Shown: positions 43,058-54,587 of the stretch, piece by piece
Layout of the letters: every line of letters begins with the position of its first letter
How positions within the stretch are numbered: the stretch's first letter is position 1
Assembly (NCBI RefSeq): GCF_010731895.1
Contig: NZ_AP022596.1
Span: 5,766,001-5,830,000, forward strand
Origin: Mycolicibacterium helvum
GTDB lineage: Bacteria > Actinomycetota > Actinomycetes > Mycobacteriales > Mycobacteriaceae
Length of the DNA stretch: 64,000 bases
Reading direction: 5' to 3'
Notes under the pieces: generated by a model
The model's input: the letters and a program-made list of their open reading frames with translations, nothing else
Told to the model about the DNA's origin: nothing
The model's database searches: none
Translations under genes and position numbers: made by a program

Positions 43058-43365
43058 CGGTGGCCACCGCCGCTGCCGGGGGCGCCGCCCGCCGGACCAC
43101 CGTGGAAGTCGCCCCCACCAGCGTTGAATCCCGGTTCGGCCACTTCGGCCTCGGTCAGCATGTCACTGGTGTCCGGGATCACCGACGGCGCGCAGTCCAT
43201 CGAGAAGCTGTCCTCGGTGTCAGTTTCCTGGCACGCCAGCACCCGGGGCGCAGCACCCTGAAAGGCGCCGCTGAACACGGCGACCGCGGGTGCAGCAGCA
43301 ATCATTAATCCGGCGATCCCGTAGACCAGGCGACGGGCGGGCACTGAAGACGTAGCAAACTCCAT
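43054..43365 (-). CDS. Small exported protein with Gly/His-rich tail
   Basis: ATG at 43365 gives 103 residues: an N-terminal signal or anchor helix (LVYGIAGLMIAAAPAVAVFS), a segment with two Cys (VLACQETDTED, MDCAPSVIPDTSD) and a disordered tail GAPGSGGGHR. It is a mycobacterial conserved hypothetical type. The function is unknown. Confidence 0.7.
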   Translation of the reverse strand: MEFATSSVPARRLVYGIAGLMIAAAPAVAVFSGAFQGAAPRVLACQETDTEDSFSMDCAPSVIPDTSDMLTEAEVAEPGFNAGGGDFHGGPAGGAPGSGGGHR

Positions 43366-43415
43366 GCCTGTCAATCTACTGGGTGGCAGCCGTGAAATCC
43401 CGTCAAACCCGCCGA

Positions 43416-44819
43416 TTAACGCGGTTTGAGCTTGCGCTTCTCCCGAACGCGAACGTTGATCCGGATCGGACTGCCCTCGAAACCGAACGTCTCGCGCAGC
43501 CGGCGCTCCAGGAACCGGCGGTAGCCGGCCTCCAGAAAGCCACTGGTGAACAGCACAAACGTCGGCGGACGCGCGGTGGCCTGGGTCGCGAACAGGATCC
43601 GCGGCTGTTTTCCGCCGCGCACCGGCGGCGGTGTGGCCGCGACGATTTCCTTGATCCACGTGTTGAGCTGACCCGTCGAGATCCGGGCATCCCAGGACGA
43701 CAGCGCGGTCTCCATCGCCGGTACGAGCTTCTGTACCGCCCGACCACTCTTGGCTGAAATGTTGACCCGCGGCGCCCATTGCAGCTGCGTCAGCTCGCGG
43801 TCGATCTCCTTGTCGAGCAGGTAGCGCCGATCCTCGTCGACCAGATCCCACTTGTTGAACGCCAGCACCAGTGCCCGGCCCGCTTCGATGACCATCGTCA
43901 GCACCCGCTGGTCCTGCTCGGTCAGTGGCTGTGACGCGTCGATCAACACCACCACCACCTCGGCGGCATCGATCGCGCTGTGCGTGCGCACCGAGGCGTA
44001 GAACTCGTGTCCGCTGGCCTGCCCAACCCGTCGGCGCAAGCCAGCGGTGTCGACGAAACGCCATGTCTTGCCGCCCAATTCGATCAACGAGTCCACCGGG
44101 TCGACCGTGGTACCCGCGACGTCGTGCACCACTGAGCGCTCGGCACCCGCCAGCCGGTTCAGCAGCGAGCTCTTGCCGACGTTCGGCTTGCCGACCAGCG
44201 CAACGCGCCGCGGCCCCCCGGCCGCCGGAGCGACCTCAGACGCGGTGGGAAGCGCCTCGACGAGCTCGTCGAGCAGATCGGCCACCCCGCGGCCGTGTAT
44301 CGCGCTGATCGGATGCGGCTCCCCCAGCCCCAGCGACCACAATGCCGCGGCGTCGGCCTCACCCTTCTCGTTGTCAACCTTGTTGGCCGCCAAGAACACC
44401 GGCTTCCCCGACCGGCGCAGAATTCGCGCCGCGGCCTCGTCGCCGGTGGTCGCACCGACCGTCGCATCCACCACCAGGATGATCGCGTCGGCGGTCTGCA
44501 TCGCCACCGAAGCTTGCTCGGCCACCAGCTGCTGCAGACCCTTCGCGTCGGGCTCCCATCCGCCGGTGTCCTGCACGACGAAGCGCCGCCCGATCCAGGA
44601 GGCGTCGTAGGACACCCGATCGCGGGTCACCCCTGGCAGATCCTGCACGACGGCCTCGCGACGACCCAGGATCCGGTTCACCAAGGTCGACTTGCCGACG
44701 TTGGGCCGCCCGACGATGGCGACCACCGGCGGCGGCGCGAACGCCTCGCCGTCCTCGCCCTCGAAACCCTCTTCGGTGAGCTCCCAGTCGCTTTCGTCAG
44801 ACCAAGTACCGTCACTCAT
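43416..44819 (-). CDS. der: GTPase Der (EngA), ribosome biogenesis
   Basis: A 467-residue double-G-domain GTPase. The first domain has [25 protein letters not shown] and AANKVD; the second has [29 protein letters not shown] and FNKWDL. A C-terminal KH-like domain ends in [11 protein letters not shown]. It acts in 50S subunit assembly. The ATG overlaps the cmk stop (ATGA). Confidence 0.98.
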   Translation of the reverse strand: MSDGTWSDESDWELTEEGFEGEDGEAFAPPPVVAIVGRPNVGKSTLVNRILGRREAVVQDLPGVTRDRVSYDASWIGRRFVVQDTGGWEPDAKGLQQLVAEQASVAMQTADAIILVVDATVGATTGDEAAARILRRSGKPVFLAANKVDNEKGEADAAALWSLGLGEPHPISAIHGRGVADLLDELVEALPTASEVAPAAGGPRRVALVGKPNVGKSSLLNRLAGAERSVVHDVAGTTVDPVDSLIELGGKTWRFVDTAGLRRRVGQASGHEFYASVRTHSAIDAAEVVVVLIDASQPLTEQDQRVLTMVIEAGRALVLAFNKWDLVDEDRRYLLDKEIDRELTQLQWAPRVNISAKSGRAVQKLVPAMETALSSWDARISTGQLNTWIKEIVAATPPPVRGGKQPRILFATQATARPPTFVLFTSGFLEAGYRRFLERRLRETFGFEGSPIRINVRVREKRKLKPR

Positions 44820-45496
44820 CGCACTGCCCCGCTTCGCTGTTCGACCAGCTGCAGCAGGTGTGCCACGACTTCGGCCTCGGTCATCTCGCTGGTGTCGACG
44901 ATCACCGCGTCATCGGCCGGACGTAGCGGCGACACCGCACGCGTCGAGTCCAGGTGATCGCGGCGCCGCACATCGGCCAGCACCGTCTCGTAATCGTCGG
45001 ACAACCCGACCGCGACGTTCTGATCGTTGCGCCGACGTGCCCGGGTCTCGGCCGAAGCGGTGAGGAAAATCTTTACATCGGCATCCGGCAGCACGACGGT
45101 GCCGATATCGCGGCCTTCGACCACGACATTGTCTGGCCCGGAGGCCAATTCACGCTGCAATGCCACCAGTCGGGTACGCACGCGGGGCACCGCCGACACC
45201 GCCGACACCGCACGGGTGACCTCGTCGCCGCGGATCTCGGCCGAAACATCTTCGCCGCCAAGATAAGCGCGATCGACATCCGGGTCGTTGCCCACCGATA
45301 ACGGAACATCGGCGGCCGCCGCGATCGCCTCGGGATCGCTCAAGTCGACCTTGGCGCGCAGTGTCGACAGGGTCACCAGCCGATACATTGCCCCGGTGTC
45401 CAGGTAGTGCGCATCCAGCGCGCGCGCCAATCCTCGCGACACCGAAGACTTTCCGGTCCCGGCCGGACCGTCGACCGCGACTACCACACCACTCAC
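44816..45496 (-). CDS. cmk: Cytidylate kinase
   Basis: A 226-residue CMP kinase. The P-loop is [17 protein letters not shown] and the substrate stretch is [33 protein letters not shown] and [11 protein letters not shown] follow. It phosphorylates CMP/dCMP. It overlaps both neighbours by four bases in the conserved rluB-cmk-der cluster. Confidence 0.98.
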   Translation of the reverse strand: MSGVVVAVDGPAGTGKSSVSRGLARALDAHYLDTGAMYRLVTLSTLRAKVDLSDPEAIAAAADVPLSVGNDPDVDRAYLGGEDVSAEIRGDEVTRAVSAVSAVPRVRTRLVALQRELASGPDNVVVEGRDIGTVVLPDADVKIFLTASAETRARRRNDQNVAVGLSDDYETVLADVRRRDHLDSTRAVSPLRPADDAVIVDTSEMTEAEVVAHLLQLVEQRSGAVR

Positions 45497-46236
45497 AGCC
45501 CTACCGCCTTGTACAGTTCGCCAACTTCCTTGCGGGTCAACACGCGAATGCTGCCCGGCCGCTGCTCACCAAGTGTCACCTCACCGATGCTGACCCGCAC
45601 CAGCGCCTCCACCGGATAGCCCACTGCAGCGAGCAGCCTGCGCACGATTCTCTTGCGTCCTTCATGCAGTGTCAGCCGCAACAACGTCTTACCCGGCACC
45701 GCATCGACGACCGCGAAATCGTCGACCGATGCCGGCCCGTCGTCCAGCTCGACACCCGCTCGCAGTGTCTTGCCCAAACCCTTTGGCACCGAACCGGTCA
45801 CCGTCGCCAGGTACGTCTTGGGCACCTCGAACGACGGATGCATCAGCCGATGTGCCAACTCGCCGTCGTTGGTCAGCAGCAACAAGCCCTCGGTATCGGC
45901 GTCCAGGCGCCCGACGTGAAACAGGTTCTTGTTGCCGCGCACCCGGTGTTCGACCAGATCGCCGACACACGGCCGGCCACGGTCGTCCGACATCGTCGAA
46001 TGCATGCCGATGGGCTTGTTGATCGCGAGATACATCATCGTGTCGTCCAGGACGATCCGCGACCCGTCCACGCGGATGTCGGCAGTGGCTGGGTCCACCC
46101 GGGTACCCATTTCGGTGACGATCTGTCCGTCGACCTCGACCCGGCCGTCGAGGATCATCCGCTCGGCGACCCGTCGTGACGCGATTCCGGCCTGCGACAA
46201 GACCTTCTGCAGTCGCACGCCTTCTGGTTCAGGCAT
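45493..46236 (-). CDS. rluB: RsuA/RluB-family rRNA pseudouridine synthase
   Basis: ATG at 46236 gives 247 residues. An S4 domain at the N-terminus ([20 protein letters not shown]) precedes the catalytic domain with the Asp in [18 protein letters not shown], plus [12 protein letters not shown]. It isomerises a uridine of rRNA. RluB rather than RsuA is inferred from its position beside scpAB. It overlaps the scpB stop. Confidence 0.93.
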   Translation of the reverse strand: MPEPEGVRLQKVLSQAGIASRRVAERMILDGRVEVDGQIVTEMGTRVDPATADIRVDGSRIVLDDTMMYLAINKPIGMHSTMSDDRGRPCVGDLVEHRVRGNKNLFHVGRLDADTEGLLLLTNDGELAHRLMHPSFEVPKTYLATVTGSVPKGLGKTLRAGVELDDGPASVDDFAVVDAVPGKTLLRLTLHEGRKRIVRRLLAAVGYPVEALVRVSIGEVTLGEQRPGSIRVLTRKEVGELYKAVGL

Positions 46237-46918
46237 CGGTGTCCACCTCGAAGGACTTGTTGGGCTCTGCGCTACCGCCACCGGACAGTTTGGCGAAACG
46301 TGGTTCGTCGTCCAGGTTTTCACTCATCTCGTCGATCACGTCGACGTCGGGAAGCAGCGGGGCAATATCGGGCAGGTCGGTCAGCGACGAGAGTCCGAGC
46401 CGCTCGAGGAACAGCTCAGTCGTCGCGAATGTCGTTGCGCCGGTGTCCTCGTCGGCGCCGGCCTCAGTGATCAGCCCGCGTGCCACCAGCGTTCGGATCA
46501 CTGCGTCGACGTTGACGCCGCGTACCGCACTGACCCGTGCCCGGGTGACCGGCTGGCGGTAGGCCACCACCGCCAGCGTCTCCAGCGCCGCCCGGGTCAG
46601 CTTCGACCGTGACCCGTCCAGCAGCAGCCGCTCCACATAGGGGGCCAGCCGGGCCCGGGTGTACATCCGCCAGCCACCGCCCGCCTCACGCAGATCGATA
46701 CCGCTGTCCCGGGCCGCCAACTCGCCGGCCATCAACTCCAGTTTGGCGGTGATTCGATACACCGGCTGTTCGGTCACTGTTGCCAACGTCTCTGCGCTGA
46801 CGGGGGTCTCCACCACCAGCAACAGCGCCTCCAGCACCCGGCCCAGTTCGTCGTCGTCCAGATCGGCGTGGGCGACGTCGCTGTCCAGGTCGGGTACTTC
46901 GCCCGCGTCCTCGGTCAT
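46229..46918 (-). CDS. scpB: SMC-Scp complex subunit ScpB
   Basis: ATG at 46918 gives 229 residues with two winged-helix domains: LGRVLEALLLVVETPVSAET, then LTRAALETLAVVAYRQPVTR with VRGVNVDAVIRTLVARGLI. It forms the condensin complex with ScpA and SMC for chromosome segregation. It lies two bases after the scpA stop. Confidence 0.96.
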   Translation of the reverse strand: MTEDAGEVPDLDSDVAHADLDDDELGRVLEALLLVVETPVSAETLATVTEQPVYRITAKLELMAGELAARDSGIDLREAGGGWRMYTRARLAPYVERLLLDGSRSKLTRAALETLAVVAYRQPVTRARVSAVRGVNVDAVIRTLVARGLITEAGADEDTGATTFATTELFLERLGLSSLTDLPDIAPLLPDVDVIDEMSENLDDEPRFAKLSGGGSAEPNKSFEVDTDA

Positions 46919-46920
46919 GG

Positions 46921-47736
46921 TTAGTTCTGCTCTTCTTCCCACTCGGATCTGACCAGCTCATCGTCTACCTGCCGGTCTCCGGTCCATGAAACCTGGAGCA
47001 CACCAAGCGGTTCTAATTGCTCAAATGCTACCGTCCTGGCTCGATACAGTTCGAGCAGCGCCAGGAAGCGCCCGACGATCTGGATCGGCTCATCGCAGTC
47101 GGCAACCAACTCCGTGAACGACGCCCACTGCCCCACCCCGCGTGCGGACAAGAACTCCAGCAACCGCTCGGCCTGTTCGGGCACCGACACCTGCGATGCG
47201 TGCAGATGTTCGGTGCCGACGGTGGGCACCGGCCGTGGGGTGAACGCGGCGGCCGCGATCTCGGCGAAGCTGGCCGCGTCGACACCCAGCATGACCTCGG
47301 GAAGCAGGTCGGCGAACCGGTCCTCGAGCGCGACGGCGCGCGGGTAGCTCCGCAGCGCCGCGGCCTCCAGTTCGGCGAACATCACGGCGACGTGCTTGAA
47401 CGCCCGGTACTGGAGCAGCCGCGCGAACAACAGGTCGCGCACTTCCAGCAGCGCCAGGTCCTCTTCGTCGTGCACTTCCCCGGAGGGCAGCAGCCGGGCG
47501 GCCTTGAGATCGAGCAACGTGGCGGCAATCACCAGAAATGTGGTGGTCTCGTCGAGCTCGAGTTGGGGACCGATCGCACGCGTGTACGCGATGAACTCAT
47601 CAGTCACCTGATGCAGTGCGACCTCGGTCACATCGAGGCGATGGGCAAAGATCAGCTGCAACAGCAGATCGAAGGGACCCTCGAAGTTGGTCAGCGTGAC
47701 ACGGAAGCCCTTTTCAGGCGCCGGCTGCTCGGTCAC
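46921..47736 (-). CDS. scpA: SMC-Scp complex subunit ScpA (kleisin)
   Basis: A 271-residue kleisin starting at GTG and overlapping the parA-like stop by four bases. The N-terminal SMC-binding motif is FEGPFDLLLQLIFAHRLDV; the C-terminal winged helix ends with FLALLELYRARTVAFEQ. It bridges SMC heads together with ScpB. Confidence 0.97.
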   Translation of the reverse strand: MTEQPAPEKGFRVTLTNFEGPFDLLLQLIFAHRLDVTEVALHQVTDEFIAYTRAIGPQLELDETTTFLVIAATLLDLKAARLLPSGEVHDEEDLALLEVRDLLFARLLQYRAFKHVAVMFAELEAAALRSYPRAVALEDRFADLLPEVMLGVDAASFAEIAAAAFTPRPVPTVGTEHLHASQVSVPEQAERLLEFLSARGVGQWASFTELVADCDEPIQIVGRFLALLELYRARTVAFEQLEPLGVLQVSWTGDRQVDDELVRSEWEEEQN

Positions 47737-48611
47737 TTGCCGAAGCGGTCGATGACCTCACGGGCCAGCGATCGATATGCCTGTGCACCAGCGGATTTCG
47801 GCGCCCAGGTGGTGATGGGCTCGCCGGCGACACTGGTCTCGGGGAAGCGCACGGTGCGGGTGATCACGGTGTCGAACACCAGGTCGCCGAAGCGTTCCAG
47901 GACACGTGCCATCACCTCGCGGGCGTTGACCGTGCGGTTGTCGTAGCGGGTGATCAGGATCCCGCTGATCGTCAGGCGCGGGTTGAGCCGCTCGCGCACC
48001 TTGTCGACGGTGTCGGTGAGCAGTGCCAGCCCACGCAGCGAGAAGTACTCGCACTCGGTCGGGATGACCACCCCGTCGGAGCAGGCTAGCGCGTTGACGG
48101 TGAGCAGGCCCAGCGACGGCTGGCAGTCGATCAACACATAGTCGTAGCGGTCGAGCACCGGGTGCAGCGCGCGCGCCAAGGTCTGCTCGCGGCCGACCTC
48201 GTTGACCAGCTGGATCTCGGCGGCCGACAGATCGATGTTGCTGGGCACCAGGTCCAGGTTCTTGACCCGGGTATTGATCAGCACCTCATCGATGCTCACC
48301 CGCGGCTCGATCATCAGGTTGTGCACCGTGTGGGCGAGTTCGTAGTGCGGCACGCCCAGCCCGGCCGATAACGCACCCTGCGGGTCGAGGTCCACCAGCA
48401 GCACCCGGCGGCCGTACTCGGCCAGGGCCGCCCCCAGGTTGATCGTGGAGGTGGTCTTGCCGACGCCGCCCTTCTGGTTACACATCGAGATGACCTTGGC
48501 CGGCCCATGCGAGGTCAGCGGCTGTGGTTCGGGAATGTGGCGGGGCGGGCGGCCGGTGAGACCGATAGCGGAATCGTCTGCCTCGTCGGTCACGCCGTGC
48601 CCCCCCGTCAT
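47733..48611 (-). CDS. ParA-family ATPase next to scpAB
   Basis: ATG at 48611 (292 residues) is chosen; ATG 48638 and GTG 48593 (after a G-rich stretch) are alternatives. The deviant Walker A CNQKGGVGKTTSTINL, the switch LVDLDPQGALSAGLG and Walker B LIDCQPSLGLLTVNAL are intact. It resembles Rv1708, an ATPase of the scp cluster and not the chromosomal parAB pair near oriC, so it probably helps SMC-Scp function. Confidence 0.92.
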   Translation of the reverse strand: MTGGHGVTDEADDSAIGLTGRPPRHIPEPQPLTSHGPAKVISMCNQKGGVGKTTSTINLGAALAEYGRRVLLVDLDPQGALSAGLGVPHYELAHTVHNLMIEPRVSIDEVLINTRVKNLDLVPSNIDLSAAEIQLVNEVGREQTLARALHPVLDRYDYVLIDCQPSLGLLTVNALACSDGVVIPTECEYFSLRGLALLTDTVDKVRERLNPRLTISGILITRYDNRTVNAREVMARVLERFGDLVFDTVITRTVRFPETSVAGEPITTWAPKSAGAQAYRSLAREVIDRFGK

Positions 48612-48688
48612 CAGGCGATTCGGCGGCGTGGCGAACATCCGCGAAAGTCTAACGGTGTGCCGGCTCGCCGAATGGCAGACCCGCGACA

Positions 48689-49737
48689 TCATGCCCGCGG
48701 ATGTGCGCCGGCCCAGACCTCGCGCAGCGCGTGCACGGTGACCAGGGTGTAGATCTGCGTCGTGGTGACCGATGCGTGTCCCAGCAGCTCCTGGACCACG
48801 CGGACATCGGCCCCACCGTCGAGCAGGTGGGTGGCGAACGAGTGCCGCAGCGTGTGCGGCGACACCGCCGCCGAGATGCCCGCCCGCTCGGCGGCATCCT
48901 GCAAGACCTGCCAGGCGCTCTGCCGGGACAGCCGCCCGCCGCGCGCATTCAGGAAGATGGCCGGCGTGGCGCGTCCCCGGCGCGCCAGATCGGGGCGGCC
49001 ACGGACCAGGTAGGCGTCCAGCGCCGCGATCGCGGGCCGGCCGACCGGAACCAGCCGCTGCTTACCGCCCTTCCCACGCAGCAGCACCGACCGCGCTTCG
49101 GTGTCGACATCATCGACATCAAGTCCGACAGCCTCGGAGATTCGGGCGCCAGTCGAATACAGCAGCTCCAGCATGGCGCGGTTGCGCAGGGTCAGCGGCC
49201 CGTCGGACGGGTTGTCCCCGCCGGCGCCGTCGAGCAGGGCCAGCACCTCGTCGAGGCTCAGGCTCTTCGGAAGACGCCGGCTGGGCGTGGGTGGCTTGAC
49301 CGCCCTGGCGACGTCGATGCCGATAATCCCTTCCGCGGCGGCGAACCGGTGAAACCCGCGCACCGCGATCACCGCCCGTGCCGCCGACACCGCCGACAGG
49401 GGCACCGTGCCGGCGTCGGGGTCGCCGCGGCGCAGCGCCACTAGGAAGTCGCTGACGTCGTTCTCGGTGACGTTGGTCAGGTCGTCGATCCCACGCAGAG
49501 CCAGGTGCTCGACGTAGCGACGCAGGTCACGCCGGTACGAGCTGATGGTGTTGGCCGCCACTCCGCGCTCGATGGTGAGGTGGTCGAGGTAGCCCTGCAG
49601 CTGATCGTCGAGTGCGGTTCGGAGGGCAGGAGCGGAGCGACCCGGGATATCGGTTCGGAGGGCAGGAGCGGAGCGACCCGGGATATCGGTTCGGAGGGCA
49701 GGAGCGGAGCGACCCGGGACATCGGCCGAGAAGGTCG

Positions 49738-49741
<4 letters not shown>
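48689..49741 (-). CDS. xerD: Site-specific tyrosine recombinase XerD
   Basis: A 350-residue recombinase. Catalytic residues are present: Arg in [15 protein letters not shown], HxxR in [17 protein letters not shown], His in [11 protein letters not shown] and Tyr in QIYTLV. It resolves chromosome dimers at dif with XerC. The first 41 residues contain three 12-residue tandem repeats ([12 protein letters not shown]) that the family lacks. The true N-terminus of the conserved part is [13 protein letters not shown]. It overlaps the NUDIX stop. Confidence 0.96.
49615..49722. repeat. Three tandem 36-bp repeats inside the xerD 5' end
   Basis: Three units begin at 49615, 49651 and 49687, each CGGTTCGGAGGGCAGGAGCG followed by GAGCGACCCGGGATAT. 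The third differs by one base (GACAT). The unit length is a multiple of three, so the frame stays open and 12 residues per unit are added to XerD. Confidence 0.95.
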
Positions 49742-52156
<2,415 letters not shown>

Positions 52157-52264
52157 CTAGCTGGGGCCTGCCGACCCACGGAATCTCACCCTAACACCGA
52201 CGCCGACAAGGTGGCGCTAACACGCCAGTGGGCTGCGTTACTACGGGGTTACTCCCCGGCCGGG

Positions 52265-53206
52265 TTACTGCGGGACGGTGATCGACGAAGCACCAGGCCC
52301 GATGCCGAACTTGCCCGTCGGGCCACCGTTGATCAGGTTCTGCAGGGCCAGCACGGTGGTGATCCGGCCGGACTCGACGCTGATGTCGTCGACGGTGGTC
52401 ACGTCGGCGGCCATCCCCGCGTCGGCACGAGTCACCGCCACCGCTGCGGTTCCGCTGGCGGAGCCGTCCCGGCCGGCCAGCACGGTCCCCGCCCCGTGCG
52501 GAGCCATGGCCGCGGCGAACCGCGCTACCGTCGAACCCTGGTTACCGGCGTCGTCCCCCAACGCTCCCCCGGTGACAATGACCGCGGTGTTGGCCGCGCC
52601 GATGTGATCGCCTGGGTAGGTCAGGAAGCCGGTGTCGCGCAGCGCAGCCAGCACCGTGTCGCGCTGGGTGTCGTCGGCGGGTCTGATCTCGGGCTTGCGA
52701 TTGATCAGCAGCGCGATGCCGAGCAGATCACCGGCTTGGGATCCCTGATCGACCATCGTGGTGCTCAGCTGCGCCCCGGCGGGCACGATCGAGGAATTCA
52801 CCACCGAGCGCAGCTTCTCCGCGGAATTCGCGTCGACGAACTGTTGGGTCAGGGCGATCGTCCCGGTGACCACGCCGCCGGCCTGGCCGACGATCCGGCT
52901 CATCGCTGCCACGTCGTCGTTGTCGGCGTCCGGCGTACGGATCAGCACCACCGATTTGCCGGCCAGTGCGTCGCGCACAATCCGGCCCGACATCTGGGCG
53001 TCGAAATCATTAGCAGCACCCAGCTTTTCGTTGACCGCATTGCGCTGATCGGTAAGCGTGGTGATCTGTTTGTTCAGATCCTGCTTTTCGGCGCGCAACC
53101 CGGACAGCAGCGTGTCCGAGAGCACGCCGGAACCCAAGAACACCCCGACAGCCAGCGCAAGGAATACTGCAGCCAGCGAAATGGCATGTTGGCGTAGCGA
53201 AATCAC
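52265..53206 (-). CDS. mctB: Copper-transport-type envelope protein (MctB/SteB-like)
   Basis: A 313-residue protein with one N-terminal TM helix (AISLAAVFLALAVGVFLGSG), a coiled-coil (LRAEKQDLNKQITTLTDQRN) and an extracytoplasmic alpha/beta domain. It is the Rv1698-type protein, described as MctB, a copper-related channel-like protein, and as the partner (SteB) of SteA in cell division in Corynebacterium. The steA gene directly upstream supports that link. Which role applies here is open. Confidence 0.85.
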   Translation of the reverse strand: MISLRQHAISLAAVFLALAVGVFLGSGVLSDTLLSGLRAEKQDLNKQITTLTDQRNAVNEKLGAANDFDAQMSGRIVRDALAGKSVVLIRTPDADNDDVAAMSRIVGQAGGVVTGTIALTQQFVDANSAEKLRSVVNSSIVPAGAQLSTTMVDQGSQAGDLLGIALLINRKPEIRPADDTQRDTVLAALRDTGFLTYPGDHIGAANTAVIVTGGALGDDAGNQGSTVARFAAAMAPHGAGTVLAGRDGSASGTAAVAVTRADAGMAADVTTVDDISVESGRITTVLALQNLINGGPTGKFGIGPGASSITVPQ

Positions 53207-53231
53207 AGCGATGAGCCTTTCTGCCCTACGC

Positions 53232-54416
53232 CTAGGTCACCCAGCTCTGCACCCACAGCGAGAAACGGTTCCAGTAGGTCACGATCCAGTCGATGACGAA
53301 CGTGTCGGCCCGCGATACCCACAGCGCGGCGATGATGGCGAACAGAACCGCCAGGATCAGCATGGCGATCGCGCCGCCGGAGATGTGGTTGCGGTACAGC
53401 GTGGCAACGGCTTTCGCATCAACCAGCTTCTCACCCACCTTCAACCGGGTGAGGAAGGTCGACGGATTGCTCTGTTGGCGGGACCGGTCGAAGAACTCTT
53501 CGATACTGGCCGAATGGCCTGCGGTGACAATCAGCGCTGCGCCATGGTGATCGACCAGTAGCAGCGCCAGGTCGGCGGCCGAGCCCGCGGCCGGGAACGT
53601 CATCGCCCCGATGCCCAGGTCCTGAATGCGCTCCAGACCGTTGGCGTGTCCGTCGGAGTCGGCGGGCAGCACCACCTGCGCACCGCTCTTGAGAACGTCG
53701 GCGCTCATCTGATCGGGATTACCGACGATCAGCTGTGGCCGATACCCGTGCTTCTGCAGAATGTCGGCGCCGCTCTCCACACCGACCAGCACCGGCTGGT
53801 ACTCCTTGATGAACGGCTTGAGCGCTTTGAGGTCTTCCTCGGCGCCGGGTCCGTCGGCTACCACCAGGACGTGGCGGCGGTAGACGTCGACGTCGATCTC
53901 GGGGATGCCAATCCCGTCGATCAGCAGCGGGCTCTCGCTACGGATGAACTCGATGGTGTTGCCGGCGAAGGCCTCGAGATGCGCGACGAGTCCCGTCTTG
54001 GCGTCCTGCATGAGGTCGGCGATCTCTTCGTCGCTGCGCTCCACCCCGATGGCCAGCCGGCGATCGCCGGCATACACGCCACCGTTGTGCAGCCGAATCT
54101 TCGCGCCGTCCTTGATCTTCTTGAAGACCTCCGGGCCGGCGCTGTCGATCAGCGTGATGTTGTTGGCCACCAACACCTCCGGGCCGAGGTTCGGGTAGCG
54201 GCCCGAGATCGACGGGGAGGCGTTGACCACGCCCGCGATGTTGGCGTCGACCAGAGCGTCAGCGGTCATGCGATCCAGATCGAGGATGTCGAGCACGACG
54301 ATGTCGCCCGGGCCGATGCGGCGCAGCAGGCGGTCGATGTCGCGATCGACGCGGGCCGTACCCGTGACGCCTGGTCGTGCACCGGTGTTACGCGAGAGAA
54401 GCGCTGACATCTTCAT
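53232..54416 (-). CDS. steA: SteA-like septation protein
   Basis: A 394-residue protein with a cytosolic thiamin-pyrophosphokinase-like domain (HVLVVADGPGAEEDLKALKP, QLIVGNPDQMSADVLKSGAQ) and a C-terminal TM helix (GGAIAMLILAVLFAIIAALW). It is the Rv1697 type. In Corynebacterium SteA/SteB localise to the septum and affect cell separation. It lies 25 bp before the mctB-like gene. It does not appear to be a real thiamin kinase. Confidence 0.88.
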   Translation of the reverse strand: MKMSALLSRNTGARPGVTGTARVDRDIDRLLRRIGPGDIVVLDILDLDRMTADALVDANIAGVVNASPSISGRYPNLGPEVLVANNITLIDSAGPEVFKKIKDGAKIRLHNGGVYAGDRRLAIGVERSDEEIADLMQDAKTGLVAHLEAFAGNTIEFIRSESPLLIDGIGIPEIDVDVYRRHVLVVADGPGAEEDLKALKPFIKEYQPVLVGVESGADILQKHGYRPQLIVGNPDQMSADVLKSGAQVVLPADSDGHANGLERIQDLGIGAMTFPAAGSAADLALLLVDHHGAALIVTAGHSASIEEFFDRSRQQSNPSTFLTRLKVGEKLVDAKAVATLYRNHISGGAIAMLILAVLFAIIAALWVSRADTFVIDWIVTYWNRFSLWVQSWVT

Positions 54417-54587
54417 GGGGCGATTCTGTCGGCGTCGGCGCCTATATCAGCGGAGGCGCGCCGTAACAACAGCCCCACAAGTCACATTTTGTCACAGGAG
54501 TAACACGGTTTGGCCGCTGCCGGAAATGACCGTCGACGTGCACGCCGAGCAAGACTGGCCCCTGCGGCTACGCCGTGGTCATCCAGC

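Noticed and set aside
49615..49722. CRISPR-like repeat array
   Set aside because: The 36-bp units are directly adjacent without spacers and lie in the xerD frame; no cas genes are near.
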